Shown one piece after another: positions 57,379 through 64,000 of a DNA stretch of 64,000 bases. Positions within the stretch are counted from its first letter, which is position 1. The number at the start of each line of letters is the position of its first letter. Under the pieces are notes generated by a model. The model was not told the origin of the DNA. It ran no database searches and saw only the letters and a list, made by a program, of their open reading frames with translations. Source of the DNA: Lachnospiraceae bacterium (lineage in GTDB: Bacteria; Bacillota; Clostridia; Lachnospirales; Lachnospiraceae); contig CAJTBO010000008.1 in NCBI GenBank assembly GCA_910573755.1, forward strand, positions 1-64,000, read 5' to 3'. A program made the translations under genes and the position numbers.

Positions 57379-57398
57379 AGCGGGATATCCTGTATAAT
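57379..57398 (+). promoter_or_regulatory. promoter-like element of cargo block 3
   Basis: AGCGGG (57379-57384), eight bases, TATAAT (57393-57398), 37 bp before the GNAT gene and 20 bp after the last tail gene. There is no clear -35 hexamer. GGATATCC forms a palindrome in the spacer. The same box recurs at 59094. Confidence 0.5.
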
Positions 57399-57434
57399 GG
57401 GAAGCATGGATCAGAATTTGGTGAGGAAAAATGT

Positions 57435-57917
57435 ATGATTAGAATAAGACCATATAAAGCTTCGGATGCAGATACGATATTATCGTGGTGCCAGGATGAA
57501 AAAGCATTTTATCAATGGAGCGCAGGTATACTTGGTAATTATCCTATAACACAAAATGAATTTTGTTTTGTTGAATCTCTAATGCCGTTTACTGCATTTG
57601 ATGAAACGGGAATTATTGGCTTTTTTACACTAAGGAATCCTGATGGATCACTGGATGAATTGCGCTTTGGCTTTGTTATCGTTAATCCTCAAAAGAGAGG
57701 AAAAGGCTATGGAAAAGCTATGCTCCGGTTAGGTCTGAAATTTGTATTTGAAATATATGGGGCAAAAAAAGTATCATTGGGCGTTTTTGAGAATAATCTT
57801 CCGGCTTATTATTGTTATAAAGCAGTCGGTTTTAGCGATGTAGTTCTTGATACAACAGAAAAATATTGTATTCTGGGTGAAGAATGGAAGTGCAAAGAAT
57901 TGATTATGGAAAAATAG
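57435..57917 (+). CDS. GNAT N-acetyltransferase (cargo block 3)
   Basis: The 160-aa enzyme has RIRPYKASDADTILSWCQDE, IIGFFTLRNPDGSLDELRFG, FVIVNPQKRGKGYGKAMLRL (acetyl-CoA loop) and VFENNLPAYYCYKAVGFSDV, a complete GNAT. AT-rich codons and an own promoter-like element show it is an insert in the tail operon. The substrate is unknown; the typical clostridial homologues are chromosomal. Confidence 0.88.
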   Translation: MIRIRPYKASDADTILSWCQDEKAFYQWSAGILGNYPITQNEFCFVESLMPFTAFDETGIIGFFTLRNPDGSLDELRFGFVIVNPQKRGKGYGKAMLRLGLKFVFEIYGAKKVSLGVFENNLPAYYCYKAVGFSDVVLDTTEKYCILGEEWKCKELIMEK

Positions 57918-57977
57918 ATAAATGTCCGTTTGGCTTTGAATAGACCAAACGCGGCAGTGAAAGGCAAGGGTGTTATT

Positions 57978-58427
57978 ATGTCGATGGATACAGCAGAAGC
58001 ATTTGAATTGCTGTTTGATAAAAATAATAAGACGGCATACAGGGCATTACAGGAATTGCAGAAAGAAAGCGTGGAAACGGACAAGGTCTATCCTTATATG
58101 GACAGGCTGGGTGATATGCTTGACAGTGACAATTCCTATATCCGTACCAGGGGGCTTACGCTGATTGCCTATAATGCGAGATGGGATAAGGATAATAAGA
58201 TTGATGAGATTATTGACGGATATTTGAAGCATATAACAGACGTGAAGCCGATCACGGCAAGACAGTGTATAAAGCTGCTGCCCATGATCGCGAAGGATAA
58301 GCCGGAGTTGAGAAATGATATTTGTTCGGCGCTGGAGAGGGCGGATATATCTTTTTATGATGACAGTATGCAGCCGCTTGTTTATAAGGATATTCAAAAG
58401 GCGTTGAAGGAGATACAGAAGTTATAG
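57978..58427 (+). CDS. small HEAT-like helical protein (cargo block 3)
   Basis: The start at ATG 57978 gives 149 aa. It is made of helix pairs (AFELLFDKNNKTAYRALQEL, VYPYMDRLGDMLDSDNSYIR, TARQCIKLLPMIAKDKPELR) that resemble HEAT/SufBD-annotated repeats of clostridial hypothetical proteins. It is probably a protein-binding scaffold. It is in one transcript with the GNAT gene. Confidence 0.65.
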   Translation: MSMDTAEAFELLFDKNNKTAYRALQELQKESVETDKVYPYMDRLGDMLDSDNSYIRTRGLTLIAYNARWDKDNKIDEIIDGYLKHITDVKPITARQCIKLLPMIAKDKPELRNDICSALERADISFYDDSMQPLVYKDIQKALKEIQKL

Positions 58428-58477
58428 GAAGGGATAGATTTTGGTTTTTAGCGGGAGTTTATCCTGCTGGAAATATA

Positions 58478-58617
58478 AACAGCAAAGATAAAAACGCAAC
58501 GTGCATCTTTTGGATGTGCCAGAGCCGGTAGGTAGCCCGGCCGTCCTGATGGTATCAGGGTAAGTAACCTGCCCTCCTGGGTTGTCCGTTCTTTGTTCAT
58601 AACACATTTAAGGAGGG
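58478..58617 (+). ncRNA. yjdF riboswitch
   Basis: The leader before yjdF has the look of the yjdF motif RNA: a purine-rich start (AAACAGCAAAGATAAAAACG), a small CATC/GATG stem (58504-58515), the perfect hairpin CCTGAT-GGT-ATCAGG (58545-58559) and a conserved end. CCCTCCT (58572-58578) is exactly complementary to the ribosome site AGGAGGG (58611-58617), so translation can be switched by pairing. The class binds azaaromatic compounds and controls yjdF genes in Bacilli and Clostridia. The 5' boundary is approximate. Confidence 0.75.
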
Positions 58618-58624
58618 TTTCGTT

Positions 58625-59041
58625 ATGGACAGAGGAAAGGCAGGCTTGACGGTATTTTTTGAGGGGCCGTTCTGGGTTGGCGTGTTTGAGCGTGTTGAGG
58701 ACGGGAAACTTTCGGTATGCCGGGTGGTTTTTGGGAGTGAACCCAGGGACTATGAGGTTTGGGAGTTTATCTTTAAAAATTATTATGGCTTGAAGTTTAG
58801 TCCGGCTGCCCCGGTGGCTGTGAGGGACGGAAAGGTGAACCCGAAGCGGAGGCAGAGGGAGGCCGGGAGGCAGACCATGCAGGCGGGGATAGGTACGAAG
58901 TCCCAGCAGGCGCTGCAGTTGCAGAGGGAAGAGAGGAAGACGGAGCGCAGGCAGGCCGGCAGGGAGCAGAAGGAGGCCGAGAAGCAGCGGATGTTTGAGC
59001 TGAAACAGCAGAAGCGGAAGGAGAAGCACAGGGGCAGGTAG
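58625..59041 (+). CDS. yjdF: YjdF family protein (DUF2992)
   Basis: The 138-aa protein opens GKAGLTVFFEGPFWVGVFER with a beta-rich N-domain up to VWEFIFKNYYGLKF, then a basic helical tail (VNPKRRQREAGRQTMQAG, REQKEAEKQRMFELKQQKRK) ending KHRGR, which is diagnostic for YjdF/DUF2992. The biochemical role is unknown; control by an azaaromatic-sensing riboswitch suggests a response to toxic aromatic compounds. ATG 58625 is seven bases after the sequestered ribosome site. Confidence 0.9.
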   Translation: MDRGKAGLTVFFEGPFWVGVFERVEDGKLSVCRVVFGSEPRDYEVWEFIFKNYYGLKFSPAAPVAVRDGKVNPKRRQREAGRQTMQAGIGTKSQQALQLQREERKTERRQAGREQKEAEKQRMFELKQQKRKEKHRGR

Positions 59042-59093
59042 GCTTTTGTGTTTCGGGTATGGTTGTATCAATGGGTATCAGTCGGGAGCTTTT

Positions 59094-59113
59094 GGCGGGA
59101 TGTCTTGTATAAT
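59094..59113 (+). promoter_or_regulatory. promoter-like element within cargo block 3
   Basis: GGCGGG (59094-59099), eight bases, TATAAT (59108-59113), 44 bp before the 65-aa gene. It matches the element at 57379 in sequence and spacing, and no consensus -35 is present. Confidence 0.5.
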
Positions 59114-59156
59114 GGTGGCAAGGAGCCGAAAACTTTTATTATGAAAGGAGCACATT

Positions 59157-59354
59157 ATGGAAGAATTAAAATCTATTATGGAGAAGTTTGCTGCATCGGG
59201 GTGGGATTTGATATCTGTTCCGGCACAGCAATGGTTAGACGGGAAGTTTGACAGGGAAGCATTCATATCAGCGGTTAAGCAGGCGGATAGGGAATGCGGG
59301 AGCTGCGGCTGTGAGATGGACCCGCTTTATAAAAGGGCTCTGGAATTGATCTAA
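59157..59354 (+). CDS. small hypothetical protein (cargo block 3)
   Basis: The 65-aa protein behind GAAAGGAG has an amphipathic helix (LKSIMEKFAASGWDLISVPA), WLDGKFDREAFISAVKQADR and a CGSCGCEMDPLYKRALELI end with three cysteines. Similar small proteins occur singly in Lachnospiraceae. The function is unknown. Confidence 0.65.
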   Translation: MEELKSIMEKFAASGWDLISVPAQQWLDGKFDREAFISAVKQADRECGSCGCEMDPLYKRALELI

Positions 59355-59428
59355 AGGTATTTTCAATTCATTTTTGTGGAGATAGCGGGCCTTTGGCGGA
59401 TGAGACATGGGAAAGGGGGTGGCGCGTA

Positions 59429-59992
59429 ATGAGCGATCTAATGGAATTTGGGAGCAGAGATGAGTTTAGAAAATGGCTCTGTGATAACTGCCTTTCAAGT
59501 GCCGGTATTTGGGTTTTGTTTGGCAAGGCTGGCGGACCGAAAACAATAAAGGCGGGAGAAGCGCTGGAAGAAGCGCTCTGCTTTGGATGGATTGACGGCC
59601 AGATGGAAAAGATTGACGAGAAAACTTATAAAAAGTATTTTTCGATGCGCAGGGAGAATAGCAAGTGGTCGGACAAAAATAAGGAATTAGCCAAAAGGCT
59701 TGAAGAGCAGGGGCGTATGACTGATCATGGCAGAAAGAAAATAGAGAATGCCAAAAAGAACGGCCAATGGGATGCGGTAAATCCGCTGGCGGTTATTACG
59801 GAAGAGCAGATTGCGCGGCTTTCTGCGATATTGGAAAGCTATGAGCCAGCTTACACAAATTTTCAGGCGATGTCTTTATCTGTGAAGAAGACTTATACAC
59901 GGGCGTTTCTTGACGCAAAGACGGATGCCGGACGGGAAAAGCGGATTGCGTGGATGGTGGATAGACTTAATAAAAATCTAAAACCTATGTAG
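59429..59992 (+). CDS. YdeI/OmpD-associated family protein (cargo block 3)
   Basis: ATG 59429 behind GAAAGGGGG gives 187 aa. Family marks are FGSRDEFRKWLCDNCLSSAG, ALEEALCFGWIDGQMEKIDE, RRENSKWSDKNKELAKRLEE, GRMTDHGRKKIENAKKNGQW and DAKTDAGREKRIAWMVDRL. YdeI proteins are linked to resistance to cationic peptides and bacteriocins in some bacteria, but no reaction is known. It is the last cargo gene before the tail module resumes. Confidence 0.85.
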   Translation: MSDLMEFGSRDEFRKWLCDNCLSSAGIWVLFGKAGGPKTIKAGEALEEALCFGWIDGQMEKIDEKTYKKYFSMRRENSKWSDKNKELAKRLEEQGRMTDHGRKKIENAKKNGQWDAVNPLAVITEEQIARLSAILESYEPAYTNFQAMSLSVKKTYTRAFLDAKTDAGREKRIAWMVDRLNKNLKPM

Positions 59993-60071
59993 TCGGTACA
60001 TGTGCTTATTGATAGAATGTGTTTTGAAAGATTCTTATTTTTTAAGGAGATTATGATTGTTTTTAGGGAAG

Positions 60072-60100
60072 GCATCAGTCTGAAAGGGCTGGTGCTTTTT
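60072..60100 (+). terminator. terminator closing cargo block 3
   Basis: GCATCAGTC (60072-60080), 6-nt loop, GGCTGGTGC (60087-60095), TTTTT, with all nine positions pairing. Its geometry (9-6-9-T5) is identical to the first hairpin before the tape-measure gene at 53972. It ends 20 bp before the tail gene. Confidence 0.75.
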
Positions 60101-60120
60101 GCGTGGAAGGGGGTGTTTTC

Positions 60121-62019
60121 ATGTATCCGGTGAGCGAGGCGTTCCTGCGGGCGGTGCAGGAGAATACCCGGAGGTATTATTGGACGGGGCGGATCACTAC
60201 GAAGGGCGGGGCGGTCTATCCGTTCGGGTATGAGGATATTGTGAAGGGGAGCGGGTATATTTTCGCCCAGTGTTGCGGGAGCGCGGAGATTGAGCTGGGG
60301 ACGGTGTATGCGGCGGAGATGGGCGTTACGTTGTTTTCACAGGTGGATCGGTATACGCTGGACGGGGCGAAGGTGGAGCTTTTCTATCATCTGCGGGTGG
60401 AGGGCGGTGGGTTTGAGGAAGTGCCGATGGGGATTTTTGAGGTGAGCGAGGCGAACCGGAGGTTGCACTGCCTGGAACTGAAAGCCTATGATTATATGCT
60501 GCGGTTTGAGAAGAGTTTTAACGGGTTTGAGTCTGTGGGGAATGCCTGGGCTTTTCTGGAGCTGTGCTGTAAGGCCTGCGGTGTGGAGATGGAGAATACG
60601 CAGGGGGAGATTGAGGGGATGCCCAACGGGAGGGAGCTGCTTTCGATCTACCCGGAGAATGATATTGGGACGTACCGGGACGTGCTGTTTTTTGTGGGGC
60701 AGGTGCTGGGCGGGTTTTTCTGTATCAACCGGCGGGGGAGGCTGGAGCTTCGGAAGTACGGGGCGGAGCCGGTGCTGGAGGTGCAGGGGAGGCACCGGTT
60801 TTCCAGCAGTTTTTCTGATTTTATTACCAGGTATACGGCGGTGAGTTCTACGAACCTGCGGACGCAGACGGCGGAGTATTATGGGCTGGAGGTGGACGAC
60901 GGGCTGACCATGAATCTGGGGGTGAACCCGCTTTTGCAGTTTGGGCTGGAGGAGACCAGGAGGCAGTTGTGCGGGAATATATTGGCTGACCTGGCGGCGG
61001 TGAATTATGTGCCTTTTGATTCCAGTACCATAGGGAATCCGGCGCTGGATCTGGGGGATGTGCTGACGTTTACGGGCGGGCAGGCGGACGGGGAGCAGAT
61101 GACTTGTATCACGTCTTTCCAGTGCAGGATTGGCGGGAGGCAGAGCCTGAAATGTGTGGGTAAGAATCCCAGGCTGGCCCAGGCGAAGTCTAAGAATGAC
61201 AAGAATATTTCCGGGCTTTTGAACCAGATTGAGGCCGGGAAGGTGGGGATTCATACGTTTACCAATGCTTCTGCTTATGTGGTGGCGGAGGACAGGGTGC
61301 GGGTGATCAGTATTGAGTTTGCGGCGAAGGAAGAGACCCATGTGCAGTTTTTCGGGCAGGTGGTTTTGGATGTGAGGGCGGCGCAGGTGGAGCGGAGGGC
61401 TTGTGCGTCCGGGAGTGTTGTGGTCCCGGTTCCTGTGGCGGGGGCTGGCGGAGGAACGGGCGGCGGAGTGGCTGTTGGTGCGGTTTCCGGTGACGGAGAA
61501 GAGGCCGGGAGTGCCGGGGATGATGGCGGAACCGGGGAAAGTACGGAGAATGTCACGGTGGAGGTGGAGCTTCCTGTCATTTGGACGGAGGACGGGCAGG
61601 CGGCTGTTTTTGTTACTTATGAGTTGAATGATTCAGAGATTCTGGCTCACCGGCCGGTGGAGACCTGGGGGAGCGGGAGGCATATTCTGTCTTTGTATTA
61701 TCCGATTGATGGTCTTGTGCCGAATATTACCAATACGTTCAATGTGTATCTGCGGATGGAGGGCGGCACGGGGAAGATTGAGACGGGCGGGTGTATTGCT
61801 TCTATCAGCGGGCAGGGGATGGCCGCGGCGGCTGCCTGGGACGGTACGGTTACGGTAGAGGAACCTATGAGGCGGTTTGCTTTGGGCGGCGGCCTGGGGA
61901 TGAAGGTGTTTGCCGGGGATATGGGGATTGAGACCATGGAGCTGGTGCAAAGGAGTTATGGGGACAGTATGGGGAAGGTATTGATCGGGGCTTTTGGGAA
62001 GCCTTTTGAGATTGGTTAG
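60121..62019 (+). CDS. phage tail protein (Tal/Gp37-like)
   Basis: The start at ATG 60121 behind AAGGGGGTG gives 632 aa. The N-terminal half (MYPVSEAFLRAVQENTRRYY, EEVPMGIFEVSEANRRLHCL, LELKAYDYMLRFEKSFNGFE) is the hub-forming fold of siphovirus tail-associated proteins. Residues about 440-475 are a Gly/Val/Glu-rich flexible linker (GAGGGTGGGVAVGAVSGDGE). A beta-sandwich-like C-terminal part follows. It should sit at the tail tip and help contact the host surface. Confidence 0.8.
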   Translation: MYPVSEAFLRAVQENTRRYYWTGRITTKGGAVYPFGYEDIVKGSGYIFAQCCGSAEIELGTVYAAEMGVTLFSQVDRYTLDGAKVELFYHLRVEGGGFEEVPMGIFEVSEANRRLHCLELKAYDYMLRFEKSFNGFESVGNAWAFLELCCKACGVEMENTQGEIEGMPNGRELLSIYPENDIGTYRDVLFFVGQVLGGFFCINRRGRLELRKYGAEPVLEVQGRHRFSSSFSDFITRYTAVSSTNLRTQTAEYYGLEVDDGLTMNLGVNPLLQFGLEETRRQLCGNILADLAAVNYVPFDSSTIGNPALDLGDVLTFTGGQADGEQMTCITSFQCRIGGRQSLKCVGKNPRLAQAKSKNDKNISGLLNQIEAGKVGIHTFTNASAYVVAEDRVRVISIEFAAKEETHVQFFGQVVLDVRAAQVERRACASGSVVVPVPVAGAGGGTGGGVAVGAVSGDGEEAGSAGDDGGTGESTENVTVEVELPVIWTEDGQAAVFVTYELNDSEILAHRPVETWGSGRHILSLYYPIDGLVPNITNTFNVYLRMEGGTGKIETGGCIASISGQGMAAAAAWDGTVTVEEPMRRFALGGGLGMKVFAGDMGIETMELVQRSYGDSMGKVLIGAFGKPFEIG

Positions 62020-62035
62020 GAAGGAGTGGGCGTGT

Positions 62036-63442
62036 ATGAAACTGAAAGGGACAATGGTTCTGGAACTGACGGATGGGGCCACGGGGGAGGTGGAGACGGT
62101 CACGGAGGAAAATATGGTGACGGAGGCGGTGAATGATATTCTGGGGATGAACCCCATGGGGGTGTTTTATTCGGAGGAACGGCTGGCGGATGTGTTGTCG
62201 TGGAATGATGTTTTGCTGCCGGTCTGCCCGAATATGGTAGGGGGGATTCTGCTTTTTTCCAAGGCGCTGGAGGAGGATGCGGGGCATATTTATGAGTTGT
62301 CGGACAATCTGCCGGTGGCTTATGCTTCCAATAATGTGAATACTACGGCGAATGCGGCCAGGGGGAGTCTGAACCAGACGGAGAGCAAGGTTTTGGAGGA
62401 TGGGTATAAGTTTGTGTGGGAGTTTACGCCGAGCCAGGGGAACGGGACGATTGCGGCGGTGGCGCTGACCAGCGCCCAGGGCGGGCAGAACGGGTACGGG
62501 AGCCTGGTGGGGGATGGCAGCGCATTTCTGCAGATCAAGAAGCTGGATATCGGGGATCTGGGGAAGGCGAGGCAGGTTGTGTTGTTTGAAGCAGTGGAGA
62601 TGGATTTTGAGAGGGATTTGCTGTATTCGATTTGTTTTGAGGATTCCAGTGTGAGGGTGCGGAAGGTGAGGCTGCCGGTTTTCAGTGTGGGGCTGAATGA
62701 GAGGCTGGATGATTCTTCTTACAGGGTGCTGGAGGACCATGCGGTTTCGGTGGAGACATTTTTGTTTCTGGGGAGTTATACGCTGTATGGGGAGTTTCTG
62801 GACGGGAAGGACGGGTATTGGTACGGGTTTTCCAATGAGGGCAATTCTTCCGGGAGCGCGAGGGTGCTTTGGGTGAGGATTTCCAAGGCGGATTATTCGG
62901 TGACGGAGGGGGAGTGGACGCTTTCCAATGCCAGGCTGATGGCTGTGGGGGAGCGGGATATGAGCGGGAGTTATCCGGAGCGGAAGTGCCGGTGCTGTAT
63001 GAGGAATGGGTATCTGTATGTGCCGGCCTATGACAAGAAGGGGATTTATAAGATCAATGTGGCGAATACGGCGGATGTGTCGCTGATTGCTTTTGGGTTT
63101 ACTTCTAAGATGAAGCCGCTTTGTGAGTCGGGGACTTGTGAGCTGTTCTTGACTTTGGTTGGGGATTTGATTGTGGGCGGGGATTTTCAGGTGACGGCAG
63201 AGGATGTGGTTATCCATACCCAGGGGAGCGCGAGGCTGGGGAGCGCGGCTACGCCGCTGTTCCACTATAAGCAGTTTCTGGTGGGGTGGGGAGGCAGTTA
63301 TGGGAATGAGTACCGGCATATGTATCTGCTGACGCCTTATCTGGCTACGATCAATAATCTTTCTTCGGCGGTGGTGAAGGATGCGAATAAGACCATGAAG
63401 ATTACTTATACGCTGACGGAGGCTGCGAGTGGGGAGGGGTGA
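62036..63442 (+). CDS. phage tail/baseplate protein
   Basis: The start at ATG 62036 behind AAGGAG gives 468 aa. It begins KLKGTMVLELTDGATGEVET and includes YSEERLADVLSWNDVLLPVC, GYKFVWEFTPSQGNGTIAAV and a repeated beta-strand pattern with RNGYLYVPAYDKKGIYKINV (propeller-like). Proteins of this type lie between the tail hub and the holin in clostridial siphoviruses and are probably adsorption or side-tail components. No enzyme motif is visible. Confidence 0.65.
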   Translation: MKLKGTMVLELTDGATGEVETVTEENMVTEAVNDILGMNPMGVFYSEERLADVLSWNDVLLPVCPNMVGGILLFSKALEEDAGHIYELSDNLPVAYASNNVNTTANAARGSLNQTESKVLEDGYKFVWEFTPSQGNGTIAAVALTSAQGGQNGYGSLVGDGSAFLQIKKLDIGDLGKARQVVLFEAVEMDFERDLLYSICFEDSSVRVRKVRLPVFSVGLNERLDDSSYRVLEDHAVSVETFLFLGSYTLYGEFLDGKDGYWYGFSNEGNSSGSARVLWVRISKADYSVTEGEWTLSNARLMAVGERDMSGSYPERKCRCCMRNGYLYVPAYDKKGIYKINVANTADVSLIAFGFTSKMKPLCESGTCELFLTLVGDLIVGGDFQVTAEDVVIHTQGSARLGSAATPLFHYKQFLVGWGGSYGNEYRHMYLLTPYLATINNLSSAVVKDANKTMKITYTLTEAASGEG

Positions 63443-63688
63443 GAAAGGTATGGAATGGCGGAGAATGATTGAGATAGGCGGGAACGGCATGGGACGGCAG
63501 GGATGAGCAGGGGATGGTTTGGGATATGGGAGAATGGTATGGAGTGCAGGGAAATGGGCTGAGGTGTGTGGGAATGGGATGAAATGTTAGGGAATGGTGT
63601 GCGGATATTGGGATTGGGAACAGGGCGGCGGCTTTTGGGAGCGGGCCGCTTTTTCCATAGAAAAATCAGAGAAAGCGAGGGATTTTGT
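63443..63688 (+). repeat. G-rich GGAATGG/GGGATGG low-complexity spacer
   Basis: From 63443 to about 63620 the plus strand is dominated by irregular units such as GGAATGG, GGGATGG, GGGATATGG and GGGAATGGG, with many GGG runs. No gene is credible on either strand. Near 63628-63655 a GCGGC/GCCGC hairpin with T residues may be a weak terminator before the holin gene. Confidence 0.5.
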
Positions 63689-64000
63689 ATGAAGGAGTTT
63701 GTGAGTGTGATAGAGTGCGGGTTTGCGGCTATGGGCGGATACCTGGGCTGGGCCATGGGAGGGTTTGACGGTTTTCTGTATGCCCTGGTGGTGTTTGTGG
63801 CGGTGGATTATGTGACGGGGCTGATGGCCGCGGCGGTGGAGAAGAGGTTGTCTAGCGGCGTGGGGTTCCGGGGGATTTTTAAGAAGATTGTGATTTTTTG
63901 TCTGGTGGCGCTGGGGCATATTTTGGACACGCATATTATTCAGAACGGGAGCGCGGTGCGGACGGCGGTGATTTTCTTTTATCTGTCCAATGAGGGGATT
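63689..64000 (+). CDS. phage holin, 3' end beyond window
   Basis: The first 104 residues are present; the gene runs off the window. TM segments are about 12-30, 30-50 (GFDGFLYALVVFVAVDYVTG) and 68-85 (FKKIVIFCLVALGHIL). VDYVTGLMAAAVEKRLSSGV with GFRGIFKKI is the signature of the Holin_4/phage lysis holin family (toxin secretion/phage lysis holin). It should form membrane holes to release an endolysin that is probably encoded next. Confidence 0.88.
   Translation, partial: MKEFVSVIECGFAAMGGYLGWAMGGFDGFLYALVVFVAVDYVTGLMAAAVEKRLSSGVGFRGIFKKIVIFCLVALGHILDTHIIQNGSAVRTAVIFFYLSNEGI

Overview
The window looks like a low-to-mid GC Gram-positive anaerobe of the Clostridia, most likely Lachnospiraceae. 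The reasons are strong AGGAGG-type ribosome binding sites, frequent GTG and TTG starts, remnants of a Tn4451/Tn916-type conjugative element (TnpV, Cys-rich KTR protein, element sigma factor), and a tailed-phage gene set of the kind found in gut Clostridia. No tRNA or rRNA gene is visible, so the assignment rests on gene families and codon style.

Region 1 (1-8.1 kb) is ordinary chromosome-like DNA. A row of small genes of the kind found downstream of polymorphic toxins (DUF2185/DUF4241, LRR/zinc-ribbon, acidic Imm-like) is followed by an MmcQ/YjbR protein, a MocR-type regulator divergent from a stand-alone PLP aminotransferase, and a lipoprotein.

Region 2 (8.3-18.4 kb) is accessory and partly decayed. 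It holds a HAD phosphatase fragment, a GNAT gene ending in 35-bp tandem repeats, a broken FtsX-type permease with a TetR fragment, and two intact TetR units with palindromic operators in their promoters (one with an alpha/beta hydrolase, one with a PhnP-like metallo-hydrolase and a GNAT). It also has a dead element sigma factor, TnpV and a KTR protein. It closes with a strong terminator and about 520 bp of non-coding DNA rich in short inverted repeats.

Region 3 (18.4-25.5 kb) begins with SymE-like, ParA, ParB and a 91-aa gene, then a terminator, then a seven-gene island (GNATs, alpha/beta hydrolase, MBL hydrolase, membrane protein, DUF6194, CatA-like acetyltransferase).

Region 4 (25.7-64 kb) is a siphovirus-type phage genome, read almost entirely left to right. 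First come zinc-ribbon regulators, a sigma-like factor, two NDT-like proteins, a DUF2800 nuclease, a DUF2815 protein, a family A DNA polymerase, a VapE primase-helicase, a likely iteron origin, VRR-NUC, a SNF2-type helicase and a late regulator. Next are HNH, a SymE-like gene on the minus strand, a PP-loop PAPS-reductase-like enzyme, an MT-A70 adenine methyltransferase, and a C5-cytosine methyltransferase split by a 345-aa LAGLIDADG intein exactly at its catalytic cysteine. The HK97-type head and tail module follows, up to a holin cut by the window end.

The late module is interrupted at three points by cargo with its own promoter-like signals. Between large terminase and portal lie an XRE regulator and a one-TM protein. 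Between tail chaperone and tape measure lies a two-gene 2-TM cassette. Between the distal-tail-like protein and the next tail gene lie a GNAT, a helical protein, a yjdF riboswitch with YjdF, a 65-aa protein and a YdeI-like protein. Each cargo block ends in a terminator-like hairpin just before the structural genes resume. No integrase or CI-like lysogeny repressor is seen between 18 and 64 kb, so the phage may be maintained by ParAB as a phage-plasmid, or those genes lie beyond the window.
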